A stretch of 60,953 nucleotides of DNA, from the NCBI RefSeq assembly GCF_030684675.1, contig NZ_JAUXXZ010000046.1:1-60953 (forward strand). Direction: 5' to 3'. The translations under genes were made by a program, and so were the position numbers. Position 1 is the stretch's first letter. Every line of letters begins with the position of its first letter. Shown one piece after another: positions 8,515 through 16,510 of this stretch. This DNA is from Daejeonella sp. Its GTDB lineage: Bacteria; Bacteroidota; Bacteroidia; Sphingobacteriales; Sphingobacteriaceae. The notes beneath the pieces were generated by a model, which was not told the DNA's origin, searched no databases, and saw only the letters and a program-made list of their open reading frames with translations.

Positions 8515-9771
8515 TTAAGCCAGATTGAAGGCTTTTTTAACCTGATCAATATAATCTAGTTTTTCCCAGGTAAACAGCTCAACTTCTACAGTTTTACTAT
8601 CTCCGTTATTTCCTAAGAACGTTTTAGTTACCACCTCATTTTGGCGGCCCATATGACCATAAGCTGCGGTTTCAGAATATATTGGATTACGAAGCTTTAA
8701 GCGGGTTTCGATTCCGTATGGAGTCATGTCAAAAATAGAAGATATTTTTTGTGCAATCTCACCATCATTAAGTCCAACTTTGGCAGTTCCGTACGTATCA
8801 ACAAAAATTCCCATTGGATCTTTAACACCAATTGCATAAGATACCTGTACCAGAATTTCACTACAAACTCCTGCGGCAACCAGGTTTTTAGCAATATGAC
8901 GGGTTGCATAGGCTGCTGAACGATCCACTTTTGAAGGATCTTTTCCTGAGAATGCACCACCCCCATGTGCACCCTTACCACCATAGGTATCTACAATGAT
9001 CTTACGACCTGTTAATCCGGTGTCTCCATGAGGTCCGCCTATCACGAATTTTCCTGTAGGATTGATGTGGTATTTGATCGCATCAGTGAAAAGCACCTGA
9101 AGCTCTGGTTTAAGTTGTGCTTTTATTCTTGGAATTAAGATAGAGATGATATCCTCCTGAATCTTTTTCTGCATGTTTACTTCTGTGTCGAAGTCATCAT
9201 GCTGAGTAGATACCACGATCGCATCGATACGAATTGGTCTGTGGTCATCACTATATTCTATAGTTACCTGTGATTTCGCATCCGGGCGAAGATATTTAAT
9301 TGCAGAATTCTCTCTGCGCAGTACAGCAAGTTCTGTTAATATCTTGTGCGCAAGATCTAATGCCAATGGCATATAGTTATCGGTTTCGCCTGTAGCATAA
9401 CCAAACATCATTCCCTGGTCACCTGCACCCTGGTCTTGTTTTTTAACTCTGTCTACTCCTTGATTGATATCAGCGGATTGCTCATGAATTGCAGAGATAA
9501 CACCACATGAATCAGCCTCGAACATATATTCAGATTTGGTGTAGCCAATTTTACGAACCACTTCACGGGCAATTCTTTGCACATCAAGGTAAGTTTGTGA
9601 CTTAACCTCTCCGGCTAATACAACAAGACCTGTTGTAACCAGGGTTTCGCAGGCAACCTTTGAATCAGGATCCCAGGCTAAGAAGTTATCGATTAATGCA
9701 TCTGATATCTGATCAGCCACTTTATCCGGGTGACCTTCTGATACTGATTCGGAGGTAAATAAATAAGGCAT
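8515..9771 (-). CDS. metK: S-adenosylmethionine synthetase (methionine adenosyltransferase)
   Basis: A 418-residue cytoplasmic enzyme making S-adenosylmethionine from methionine and ATP. The N-terminal [12 protein letters not shown] with catalytic H15, the [13 protein letters not shown] signature, and the [19 protein letters not shown] loop with phosphate-binding residues are all present; length matches the bacterial/Bacteroidota form. The start at 9771 is supported by the family N-terminus. It is monocistronic: a strong terminator follows, and upstream lies a leader of about 145 bases with a SAM-II-like riboswitch, which would allow feedback by its own product. No purine-rich ribosome-binding site is visible before the ATG. 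Confidence 0.97.
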   Translation of the reverse strand: MPYLFTSESVSEGHPDKVADQISDALIDNFLAWDPDSKVACETLVTTGLVVLAGEVKSQTYLDVQRIAREVVRKIGYTKSEYMFEADSCGVISAIHEQSADINQGVDRVKKQDQGAGDQGMMFGYATGETDNYMPLALDLAHKILTELAVLRRENSAIKYLRPDAKSQVTIEYSDDHRPIRIDAIVVSTQHDDFDTEVNMQKKIQEDIISILIPRIKAQLKPELQVLFTDAIKYHINPTGKFVIGGPHGDTGLTGRKIIVDTYGGKGAHGGGAFSGKDPSKVDRSAAYATRHIAKNLVAAGVCSEILVQVSYAIGVKDPMGIFVDTYGTAKVGLNDGEIAQKISSIFDMTPYGIETRLKLRNPIYSETAAYGHMGRQNEVVTKTFLGNNGDSKTVEVELFTWEKLDYIDQVKKAFNLA

Positions 9772-9836
9772 AGAGTTTTAATTAATATTTAAAAATAAGA
9801 GATTTCGTAAAATGCAGAAAGCAGATGGAGTGTTTT

Positions 9837-9907
9837 GATCGATGTAAAAACCGGCAGAATGTTTTAGCACTTTTTTTTACGTGGTTGCAATCAACGCAAA
9901 TCGATCC
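9837..9907 (-). promoter_or_regulatory. Possible expression platform: strand competing with the SAM-II-like aptamer
   Basis: A contiguous 14-base segment downstream of the aptamer (minus strand, 9850 to 9837, TTTTTACATCGATC) is complementary to two aptamer pieces: GTAAAAA at 9880-9874 and GATCGAT at 9906-9900. Forming both helices leaves only a small TTGC/GCAA hairpin between them, but it would break P1 and the L3 strand of the pseudoknot. It is therefore a plausible ligand-free fold. No terminator and no ribosome-binding site is obvious, so how the switch would act is unknown. ATCGAT is self-complementary and the other segment is A/T-rich, so chance pairing is possible. Confidence 0.4.
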
Positions 9908-9910
9908 ACT
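9861..9910 (-). ncRNA. SAM-II-like riboswitch aptamer in the metK leader
   Basis: Reading the minus strand, GTGG (9909-9906) pairs with CCAC (9884-9881) as P1. The L1 loop contains GATTTG and then ATTGCA, next comes an A-rich GTAAAA stretch, and the 3' part is GTGCTAAAA. TTGC of L1 (9889-9887 region) can pair with GC-U-AA (9868-9864) with the U bulged, as in the SAM-II pseudoknot. This order of conserved blocks (GATTTG, TTGCA, GCTAAA) matches what I know of the SAM-II class from alphaproteobacterial metA leaders. A TAnnTTTG box 12 bases upstream would start the RNA right at the aptamer. It lies before the gene that makes the ligand. Identified by eye; no covariance search was run. Confidence 0.78.
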
Positions 9911-9921
9911 TTTTTGCAAGG

Positions 9922-9929
9922 CAAAAGTA
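9922..9929 (-). promoter_or_regulatory. Candidate metK promoter -7 box (TACTTTTG)
   Basis: TACTTTTG on the minus strand fits TAnnTTTG. It would start transcription about at 9914-9917, a few bases before the SAM-II-like aptamer begins at 9910, which supports both assignments. A T-rich stretch upstream could serve as the -33 element. Confidence 0.6.
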
Positions 9930-9961
9930 GGATAAATATTATGTTCTAAAAAATTTAAGAG

Positions 9962-9969
9962 TATTTTTG
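9962..9969 (+). promoter_or_regulatory. Candidate promoter -7 box (TATTTTTG) for the lipid kinase gene
   Basis: TATTTTTG fits TAnnTTTG and lies 20 bases before the TTG start at 9990. It is divergent from the metK promoter, with only about 32 bases between the two -7 boxes. Because transcription would begin near 9975, an upstream start codon is unlikely, which supports the TTG start. Confidence 0.5.
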
Positions 9970-9989
9970 GAGTTAAAATCTAAATTTAG

Positions 9990-10862
9990 TTGAAAAGAAA
10001 AATTTTATTCGTTATCAATCCGATTTCAGGTGGGAAAGCCAAATATAATTTTCCGAAAAAGATTGATAAATATCTGGATAAGAGCAAATTTGACTATGAA
10101 TGTGTCTTTACAGATTATCATGGTCATGGATCTCTTCTGGCAGTTGAAGCGATCAGAAATGGTGTAGATATTCTGGTTGCAGTGGGAGGTGATGGCACCA
10201 TAAATGAGGTAGCAACAGAAGTTGAGGGAACTGATAAGTTAATGGGAATCATACCATTTGGATCAGGGAACGGACTGGCCAGATCTTTGGGGATTCCAAT
10301 AGCGGAGGTTCAGGCTATCAAAAGAATAAATAATCTTCATGTTAGTACAATCGATTCAGGCACTTTTAATGGCAGGAAGTTCTTTAATATGGCTGGTATC
10401 GGATTTGATGCACAGATCAGTTCACGTTTTGCTGAAAATGTTAAACGCGGTCTCAGTAGCTACATTAAAATAGCATTCTCAGAAGTTTCTAATTATCGTT
10501 CTCAGCATTATCGTTTGACCATAGATGGAAAAGAATATGAGCATCAGGCATTTATGATTAGCGTTGCTAACTCGTCGCAGTATGGGAACAACGCGCATAT
10601 TTCTCCTTTCGCCTCCCTGAATGATGGCATGCTGGATATTTGTATCCTAAAACCATTCCCGCTTTATAAGTTTCCTGCATTGGTGCTTAGAATGTTCAGA
10701 AAGAATACTCATAAATCAAATTATTTGGAGATAATTCAGGGCAGTAATATCACTATTAAGAGAGAGAGTGATGCGGCTGTTCATCTGGATGGAGATCCCT
10801 TTAATATGGGGACAATACTGAGTATAGGAGTTAACCCACATTCTTTAAATATTCTTAATTAA
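9990..10862 (+). CDS. Diacylglycerol kinase-family lipid kinase (YegS/BmrU type)
   Basis: A 290-residue cytoplasmic lipid kinase. VINPISGG near residues 9-15, GGDGT at 66-70 (the nucleotide-binding motif of the family) and FGSGNG at 90-95 define the DAGK catalytic domain. The C-terminal beta domain ends with AVHLDGDP. The family phosphorylates diacylglycerol, phosphatidylglycerol or sphingoid lipids; the substrate cannot be told here, though Sphingobacteriales make sphingolipids. The start is a TTG at 9990: the family begins just here (KRKILFVINP), there is no in-frame ATG nearby, and a promoter box lies 20 bases upstream. The SUI1 gene follows after 2 bases. Confidence 0.85.
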   Translation: MKRKILFVINPISGGKAKYNFPKKIDKYLDKSKFDYECVFTDYHGHGSLLAVEAIRNGVDILVAVGGDGTINEVATEVEGTDKLMGIIPFGSGNGLARSLGIPIAEVQAIKRINNLHVSTIDSGTFNGRKFFNMAGIGFDAQISSRFAENVKRGLSSYIKIAFSEVSNYRSQHYRLTIDGKEYEHQAFMISVANSSQYGNNAHISPFASLNDGMLDICILKPFPLYKFPALVLRMFRKNTHKSNYLEIIQGSNITIKRESDAAVHLDGDPFNMGTILSIGVNPHSLNILN

Positions 10863-10864
10863 TT

Positions 10865-11209
10865 ATGTCTAAAAAGAATAAAGGTCTTCAGGGGGTTGTA
10901 TATTCTACAGATCCTGACTTTGGTTATATTTCTGATGATCTTGAAATCCAGGAAACTCCCGAACCCCGACTGCAGGATTTGAGGGTACAACTCGACAGGA
11001 AACAACGCGGGGGGAAAGCGGTTACACTGGTTACTGGTTTTGCAGGAAAACAGGAAGATCTCGAGCAGCTTGCTAAAAGGCTTAAACAGAAATGCGGTGT
11101 TGGTGGGTCAGCGAAAGATGGTGAAATTATTATTCAGGGAGATTTTCGTGAAAAGGTTTTGGCTTTACTTCTTGCCGAGGGGTATAAAGCTAAAAAATCC
11201 GGAGGCTGA
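10865..11209 (+). CDS. SUI1/eIF1-family translation factor (YciH-like)
   Basis: A 114-residue protein whose second half is the SUI1/eIF1 fold: QLDRKQRGGKAVTLVTGF, then CGVGGSAKDGEIIIQGD and a C-terminal helix. In bacteria such proteins (YciH) are thought to influence start-codon selection fidelity at the 30S subunit. The N-terminal 40 residues are acidic and poorly conserved. It starts 2 bases after the lipid kinase gene and is probably translated from the same mRNA. A short AGGCT/AGCCT hairpin overlaps its stop codon, but its T tract is weak. It could bear on the frequent non-ATG starts around here, but that is speculation. Confidence 0.88.
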   Translation: MSKKNKGLQGVVYSTDPDFGYISDDLEIQETPEPRLQDLRVQLDRKQRGGKAVTLVTGFAGKQEDLEQLAKRLKQKCGVGGSAKDGEIIIQGDFREKVLALLLAEGYKAKKSGG

Positions 11210-11315
11210 TTGGAGCCTTTATCGTATTGAAATTAAGGGCTTTATGCCTTAGTGTTAAAATTACAATTAGCTGATTTTGAGACAGTTTTATTGTAATGAT
11301 GAAAATTTTACTCCG

Positions 11316-11323
11316 TACCTTTG
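11316..11323 (+). promoter_or_regulatory. Candidate pckA promoter -7 box (TACCTTTG)
   Basis: TACCTTTG matches TAnnTTTG and lies 22 bases before the pckA ATG at 11346; TTTTATTG about 22 bases upstream could serve as the -33 element. It places the transcript start after the longer TTG/ATG-like extension of the frame and so supports the ATG at 11346. Confidence 0.55.
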
Positions 11324-11345
11324 TAAAAATCTTGTTATAAAAGGA

Positions 11346-12956
11346 ATGGATACCAATAAAATTTCGGCCGAAAGGTTAGATCTTGCATACCTGAAGCTTA
11401 AGCAGGAAAAATCAATTTATCATCAATTATCTCCGGCTGCTTTAATTGAACAGGCCATTCTGAACGGAGAGGGTAAACTTGCTGAAAGCGGAGCTTTTGC
11501 TGCAGATACAGGTGAGTTTACCGGCAGGTCTCCTAAAGACCGTTTCATTATTTACGACAATATTACTTCGGATACAGTGTGGTGGGGAGATATTAATATT
11601 CCGATGAGTCCCGATAATTTCGATGCCCTGTATGCCAGGGTGCGGAACTATCTGTCTGATAAAGATATTTATGTTCGTGATTGTTATGCTTGTGCAGCCG
11701 AACAGTACAGAGTGGATATCAGGATAGTTTCGGAAACTGCCTATCAAAATCTTTTTGCAAATAATTTATTCCTTCGGCCAGAGCTGGTAAATCCTGATTC
11801 TCAGCCTGAATGGACAATTATTACTGCACCCGGATTTCTGGCTGAACCTACAAGGGACGGAACCAGACAGCATAATTTCTCTATCATAAATTTTTCAAGC
11901 AAGATCATTCTGATCGGTGGAACCGGTTATACAGGAGAGATAAAGAAAGGAATATTCTCTGTTTTAAATTTCATCTTACCTCAGCAGCACCGGGTTCTTT
12001 CCATGCATTGCTCTGCTAATAAAGGTAAGAAAGGAGATACCGCTTTGTTTTTTGGCCTGTCGGGTACTGGCAAAACAACCCTTTCTGCAGATCCTGACCG
12101 GGCACTTATTGGTGATGATGAACATGGCTGGGATGAGGAGACAGTATTTAACTTTGAAGGTGGTTGCTATGCCAAATGTGTAGATTTAAGCCAGGTGAAG
12201 GAACCCCAGATTTTCAAAGCTGTAAAGTTTGGGGCATTACTGGAGAATATTAATTTTTTTGAGAATACAAGGATCGTTGATTTCAGCAATACACATAAAA
12301 CAGAAAACACAAGGGTAGCTTATCCCATTGATTATATTGATAATGCCCTTATCCCTTCGATAGCACCCGGACCCAGGAATATCTTTTTTCTGACAGCTGA
12401 TGCATTTGGAGTGCTGCCTCCGATATCCCGATTGAGCAGATCACAGGCTATGTACCATTTTATTTCAGGTTATACAGCCAAAGTTGCCGGTACAGAAGCT
12501 GATGTTGCCGAACCCCAGTTAACATTTTCGGCTTGCTTTGGAAAGGCCTTTCTACCCCTTCATCCGGCTAAGTATGCAGCGCTTCTTGGAAAGAAAATAG
12601 TTGAAGGAGATATAAATGTATGGCTGGTTAATACCGGATGGACAGGAGGAGCATATGGAATAGGTACAAGAATGAAGCTTTCATATACCAGAGCAATGAT
12701 CAGTGCTGCCCTAAATAACGATTTGAATTTAGTTCAATATGAACAACATCCGGTTTTTGATTTGGCTATGCCATTGTCCTGCCCCGGTGTGCCTTCAGAA
12801 ATTTTAAACCCACGTACTACCTGGAATGATAAAGAAGCCTATGATCAGAAAGCTTTAATTCTGGCACAGGCATTTGTATCAAATTTTAAACAATATGAAG
12901 AATACACTGATAATGAGATAATTAGTGCTAATCCTAAAGTATTTTTAAATGTTTAG
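11346..12956 (+). CDS. pckA: Phosphoenolpyruvate carboxykinase (ATP)
   Basis: A 536-residue gluconeogenic enzyme converting oxaloacetate and ATP to phosphoenolpyruvate, CO2 and ADP. The P-loop GLSGTGKTT lies at about residues 237-245, followed by GDDEHGWDE, the metal-binding region; TGRSPKDR at about 59-66 is the substrate-binding arginine motif. The GTGKTTLS type of P-loop and the length identify the ATP-dependent class rather than the GTP class. The ATG at 11346 has AAAGGA directly before it and a promoter box 22 bases upstream; the frame continues to 11277, but this part would lie upstream of the transcript start. Monocistronic, followed by a 336-base intergenic region. Confidence 0.96.
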   Translation: MDTNKISAERLDLAYLKLKQEKSIYHQLSPAALIEQAILNGEGKLAESGAFAADTGEFTGRSPKDRFIIYDNITSDTVWWGDINIPMSPDNFDALYARVRNYLSDKDIYVRDCYACAAEQYRVDIRIVSETAYQNLFANNLFLRPELVNPDSQPEWTIITAPGFLAEPTRDGTRQHNFSIINFSSKIILIGGTGYTGEIKKGIFSVLNFILPQQHRVLSMHCSANKGKKGDTALFFGLSGTGKTTLSADPDRALIGDDEHGWDEETVFNFEGGCYAKCVDLSQVKEPQIFKAVKFGALLENINFFENTRIVDFSNTHKTENTRVAYPIDYIDNALIPSIAPGPRNIFFLTADAFGVLPPISRLSRSQAMYHFISGYTAKVAGTEADVAEPQLTFSACFGKAFLPLHPAKYAALLGKKIVEGDINVWLVNTGWTGGAYGIGTRMKLSYTRAMISAALNNDLNLVQYEQHPVFDLAMPLSCPGVPSEILNPRTTWNDKEAYDQKALILAQAFVSNFKQYEEYTDNEIISANPKVFLNV

Positions 12957-13013
12957 CCTTTAAAATCCTTCAGCAAATTTGCAATTGCAATAAAAAATAG
13001 TTTTCATTGTAAA

Positions 13014-13046
13014 ATGATTATCAGGTTTTGATGATAATCATCTTTT
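13014..13046 (+). terminator. Hairpin with T tract after pckA
   Basis: Perfect 10-base arms ATGATTATCA and TGATAATCAT surround an 8-base loop and are followed by C and four T. The stem is AT-rich, so it is a weak terminator at best. The remaining part of the 12957-13292 interval holds only AT-rich leader DNA and the promoter box of the ExbB operon; no gene is seen there. Confidence 0.5.
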
Positions 13047-13147
13047 AGAACGGCACGTTTCTTGCCACATTCTAGGGATGGCTTTGACAGGATTGAATAA
13101 ATAGGATTAATAAATTCACAAAAAATTTTTTATTAACTCGAAAATTA

Positions 13148-13155
13148 TATTTTTG
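13148..13155 (+). promoter_or_regulatory. Candidate promoter -7 box (TATTTTTG) of the exbB-tonB operon
   Basis: TATTTTTG fits TAnnTTTG in a very AT-rich stretch with T runs at about -33. It would give a leader of roughly 130 bases before exbB, rich in A and free of obvious stable hairpins. Confidence 0.45.
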
Positions 13156-13292
13156 TTATCCCGAACTAATTGGGAGACAAACAAATTATATTTTTAAAAA
13201 TCATAGAAAATTAACATTAACATAATAACACCAAACAAAAAATCAATTAACTTATATTATCTAATCAACAACTAAAACTAAATTTTAAAAAA

Positions 13293-14120
13293 ATGGCGAA
13301 CGCACCAAAACCAACAACAGCTAAGAAAGAGAGCTCTGGTTCAAGCATTTTTGCAAGTCTATCTATTGTGATGTGTATTCTTGTCGGAGTACTGTTATGG
13401 AAATTTGTAATGGGAGATCCTGCTAATTTTGAAGGTGGAGATCCTGAGAACGGTCACCCACTATCAGGTAACTACTTCGGAATGGTTTACAAAGGAGGAT
13501 ATGTTGTACCAGTACTGATGGGTTTATTCCTTATGGTGATCGTATTTTCATTCGAGCGTTTCTTTGTTATCGGAAAAGCTACTGGTAAAGGAAATGTTGA
13601 CCAGTTTGTTAAAAAGATTCAGGGATTCATCGGTGCCGGAAATATTGATTCAGCTATTTCAGAATGTGATAAACAAGCAGGTTCTGTTGCGAATGTTATC
13701 AAATCGGGATTGAAGAAATACAAAGAAATGGAAGTTGAACCTAAGATGGATACTGAGCAGAAATGTCTTGCAATCCAAAAAGATATTGAAGAAGCAACTG
13801 CTTTAGAGATGCCCATGCTGGAGCAAAACCTGACTGTTATAGCAACTCTTGTATCAATAGGAACTTTGATGGGACTGTTAGGTACGGTAACAGGTATGAT
13901 TAAGGCCTTCGCGGCATTATCAACTGCAGGTTCTCCGGATCAGGCAGCTCTTGCAAATGGTATTTCTGAGGCCTTGATCAATACTGCAACTGGTATTGCT
14001 ACTTCTGCTTTGGCAATTGTTATGTATAACCTATTTACTTCTAAAATTGATAAATTGACATATGCTATCGATGAGGCAGGTTTCTCTATCGTTCAAACAT
14101 ATGCAAGTACTCATAAATAA
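13293..14120 (+). CDS. exbB: MotA/TolQ/ExbB proton channel family protein
   Basis: A 275-residue inner-membrane proton channel subunit that drives TonB. Hydrophobic segments are at about residues 19-40, 70-93, 180-205 and 228-248; the last two carry the conserved TLMGLLGTVTGMIKAF and GIATSALAIVMYN stretches of the family. The additional N-terminal helix plus the DPANFEGGDPENGHP loop is the usual longer Bacteroidota form. It is the first gene of an operon with two ExbD proteins, TonB, a small membrane protein, a PstS-like lipoprotein and a TPR protein, all on the same strand with short gaps. It energises uptake receptors such as the one at 42.2-44.4 kb. Confidence 0.93.
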   Translation: MANAPKPTTAKKESSGSSIFASLSIVMCILVGVLLWKFVMGDPANFEGGDPENGHPLSGNYFGMVYKGGYVVPVLMGLFLMVIVFSFERFFVIGKATGKGNVDQFVKKIQGFIGAGNIDSAISECDKQAGSVANVIKSGLKKYKEMEVEPKMDTEQKCLAIQKDIEEATALEMPMLEQNLTVIATLVSIGTLMGLLGTVTGMIKAFAALSTAGSPDQAALANGISEALINTATGIATSALAIVMYNLFTSKIDKLTYAIDEAGFSIVQTYASTHK

Positions 14121-14208
14121 TAGTTTTTGAAAATTTATTCCGGGCTTTATGGAAAATCCGGAATATTTTCATCTCTATAGTAAATAGTTAATAATTAAAA
14201 AATAAGCA

Positions 14209-14835
14209 ATGCCTAGAATTAAAGTTGCCAGAAAGAGTACAGCTATCGACATGACAGCAATGTGTGATGTGGCGTTTTTGTTGCTTACCTTCTTTATCCT
14301 AACAGCAACAGCCCGTCAGCCAGAGCCTCTTCCTGTTGATACCCCGGCATCAACAGTAAAGTTCAAACTGCCTGATTTGGATATAGCAACACTGACTATC
14401 GGTCAGAAAGGTAAAGTGTTTTTTGGAGTACCAGGTCAACCTATCCGCAAGCGGACTCTTGAATTGATGGGCGAAAAGTATCAGATCCAGTTTACAGATG
14501 AGGAAAAGACTCGTTTTTCAGTAATGGAAAGTTTTGGGGTTCCAATTGGTAATCTGAAGCAGATCATCATGATGAAAGGCGACGATCGGAATAAAGCCGG
14601 ATTGCAGCCTGGAATTCCTACTGATTCAGTAGGTGTGCGTCCATCTGAATTACATGACTGGTTATTATCAGCCCGTTATGCAACCAAAGAGCTTAACAAT
14701 GTTGATATGCGTGTCAGTATTAAAGGTGATTCAAAAGAAGAATACCCTGCAATTAAGAAAATATTGGGAATCCTTCAGGATCAGAATATTAACAAATTTA
14801 GTCTGATCACCTCTTTGAGGGCAGACGAAAAGTAA
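14209..14835 (+). CDS. exbD: ExbD/TolR biopolymer transport protein (first copy)
   Basis: A 208-residue single-pass protein. After a short basic N-terminus, DMTAMCDVAFLLLTFFIL contains the membrane helix with the proton-relay aspartate D20. The remainder is periplasmic and longer than in E. coli ExbD (about 140 residues), which is common in Bacteroidota. It partners with ExbB to use the proton gradient. It lies 88 bases after exbB and 24 bases before a second ExbD. The two paralogs differ clearly in sequence (this one has a large insert around residues 75-125), so they probably form a mixed stator or have different roles. Confidence 0.92.
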   Translation: MPRIKVARKSTAIDMTAMCDVAFLLLTFFILTATARQPEPLPVDTPASTVKFKLPDLDIATLTIGQKGKVFFGVPGQPIRKRTLELMGEKYQIQFTDEEKTRFSVMESFGVPIGNLKQIIMMKGDDRNKAGLQPGIPTDSVGVRPSELHDWLLSARYATKELNNVDMRVSIKGDSKEEYPAIKKILGILQDQNINKFSLITSLRADEK

Positions 14836-14859
14836 TTCGTAAAATTAATATAAAACGCG

Positions 14860-15411
14860 ATGGCAGAATTAGATACCTCCGGCGGGGGTAAGCATAAAGG
14901 CGGTAAAGTTAGAAGTAAGAAGCAATCAACACGTGTGGATTTAACCGCAATGGTGGATTTGGCTTTCCTTTTAATCACTTTCTTTATGCTTACCACTACA
15001 CTGGCTAAACCTCAGGCAATGGATTTAGCCATGCCTGATAAGGAAAAACAAGATCAGCAGGAATTAACTATCGCTGATAACAGAACAATGACCATACTTC
15101 TTGGTGCAGACAATCGTCTGGAATGGTATATGGGACTTGTTGATAAACCTCTGACTCCTCCCCAGGTTGATAACTATGGAAGAAATGGAATCAGAAAGGC
15201 TCTGGTTGAGAATGCTAAAAAAGTTATAGCAGCAACTGGTGATCCAAGTAAAGGATTGATCGTGTTAATTAAACCCAGCGATCAGTCAAATTATAGAAAT
15301 TTTGTAGACATCCTTGATGAGATGAAAGTTTCAAATATCGATAGGTATGCGATCGTTGAGATCTCTGATCCTGATATTGCTTTGTTAAAACGTGATGGTA
15401 TCTACAAATAG
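14860..15411 (+). CDS. exbD: ExbD/TolR biopolymer transport protein (second copy)
   Basis: A 183-residue ExbD paralog. A Gly/Lys-rich N-terminus precedes STRVDLTAMVDLAFLLITFF, with the conserved membrane aspartate D33; the periplasmic part follows. It shares the transmembrane motif with the upstream ExbD but little of the periplasmic domain. It sits between the first exbD and tonB (gap of 38 bases to tonB), so all four proteins likely form one energy-transducing complex in the inner membrane. The tandem exbD arrangement is usual for this phylum. Confidence 0.92.
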   Translation: MAELDTSGGGKHKGGKVRSKKQSTRVDLTAMVDLAFLLITFFMLTTTLAKPQAMDLAMPDKEKQDQQELTIADNRTMTILLGADNRLEWYMGLVDKPLTPPQVDNYGRNGIRKALVENAKKVIAATGDPSKGLIVLIKPSDQSNYRNFVDILDEMKVSNIDRYAIVEISDPDIALLKRDGIYK

Positions 15412-15449
15412 TTATTTTAAACAAATATTAACCCTTTAAAGAATTAAAT

Positions 15450-16274
15450 ATGTTAGGGTCTAAAATAGATTTATTCAACCCGCAATGGCTGGATGTTGTA
15501 TTTGCCGGGAGAAATAAAAGCTATGGAGCTTATGAGTTAAGGAAAGGTAATTCTAAGACTACAAGCCGAGCAGTGATTATTGGCTCTTTGCTATTTATAA
15601 CTTTGGTTTCATTACCATTGATTATAAGGTATATCTCCGGAATATTGCCAGAAGAAGAGAAGGTCAAGATTACTGAGGTAGTTTTGGCACCTCCACCTCC
15701 AATTAACAAGGAAGAATTGCCTCCACCTCCACCGGAGCCACCTAAACCTAAAATTGATCAGATTAAATTTCCTCCTCCTGTAGTTGTTCCTGCAGAGCAG
15801 GTAAGGGATGAGGAGCCCCCAACAGTTGAAGAACTGAAAGTTGCTGATCCTGGTCAGAAAACAATTGAAGGTGATCCGAATGCAGATATCGTAATTGATG
15901 AGCCTGTAGGTGAAGCACCTAAAGAAGTTGCTGTCATCGAGGATAACAGTATCAGGGATTTCGCAAGTGTTGAAGTACTTCCTGAATTTCAGGGCGGTAT
16001 GGCCGGATGGGGAAAATATCTTCAGAAAAATCTGAAATATCCTCCAATGGCTCGTGAAAACAACATAACTGGCCGTGTAATTATGAGCTTTGTAGTTGAG
16101 AAAAATGGTCAGTTAACAGATATCAAAGTATTAAGAGGTATCGGTGGCGGATGTGATGAGGAAGCTATAAGGGTATTGAAAAATGCACCGGCCTGGAAGC
16201 CAGGTATACAAAATGGTCGTCCGGTGCGTGTTGCTTACACTATGCCTATCTTCTTCCAGTTGGCAGGACAATAA
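15450..16274 (+). CDS. tonB: TonB-family energy transducer
   Basis: A 274-residue protein that connects the ExbB/ExbD motor to outer-membrane receptors. The N-terminus has the Bacteroidota TonB motif (NPQWLDVVFAGRNKSYGAYELR), then a membrane helix at about 41-60, proline-rich stretches at 81-100 and nearby (PPPPPEPPKPK), and a C-terminal TonB domain at about 170-274 with YPPMARENNITGRVIMSFVV and the conserved end AYTMPIFFQL. It is the fourth gene of the exbB operon and its stop is 6 bases before the ATG of the next small gene. Confidence 0.95.
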   Translation: MLGSKIDLFNPQWLDVVFAGRNKSYGAYELRKGNSKTTSRAVIIGSLLFITLVSLPLIIRYISGILPEEEKVKITEVVLAPPPPINKEELPPPPPEPPKPKIDQIKFPPPVVVPAEQVRDEEPPTVEELKVADPGQKTIEGDPNADIVIDEPVGEAPKEVAVIEDNSIRDFASVEVLPEFQGGMAGWGKYLQKNLKYPPMARENNITGRVIMSFVVEKNGQLTDIKVLRGIGGGCDEEAIRVLKNAPAWKPGIQNGRPVRVAYTMPIFFQLAGQ

Positions 16275-16280
16275 TTGTCT

Positions 16281-16502
16281 ATGTCTTTCTCTAAAGAAGA
16301 AAAGAAGATACAGAAATCGCCCGCAAAGCGATTTCTGTTTATTTTAGGGCTTGGGATGTTTGCGCTATACTTTGCATTAGGTGTCGCGATTATATTCTGG
16401 AAAGATTTTCCAATTAATCTCGATTTCGGTTACAGAGTAGCTTTTGCATTGCTCCTGATCATTTATTCTTTTATCAGGTTTGTGCGTTTATTACGCTCTT
16501 AA
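16281..16502 (+). CDS. Small two-helix membrane protein of the TonB operon
   Basis: A 73-residue protein from the ATG at 16281 (a TTG at 16275 is a weaker alternative). A basic N-terminus (SKEEKKIQKSPAKR) is followed by two hydrophobic helices at about 17-38 and 48-66, ending in FIRFVRLLRS. No known family recognised. It is embedded in the operon: 6 bases after tonB, and its stop overlaps the first possible start of the PstS-like gene (ATG at 16502). The fixed position between tonB and a PstS-like lipoprotein suggests a role in the same complex, but nothing in the sequence proves this. Confidence 0.75.
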   Translation: MSFSKEEKKIQKSPAKRFLFILGLGMFALYFALGVAIIFWKDFPINLDFGYRVAFALLLIIYSFIRFVRLLRS

Positions 16503-16510
16503 TGATTAAT

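Noticed and set aside
9837-9907. A new three-way-junction riboswitch class on metK
   Set aside because: The conserved blocks fit the known SAM-II pattern better; the three-way fold is kept only as a possible alternative state.
11203-11218. Terminator after the SUI1 gene
   Set aside because: Only a 5-base stem overlapping the stop codon with a short T tract; too weak to list as a feature.
11277-11345. 23-codon N-terminal extension of PckA
   Set aside because: It contains the promoter box and is not part of the family; ATG 11346 has a purine-rich site directly before it.
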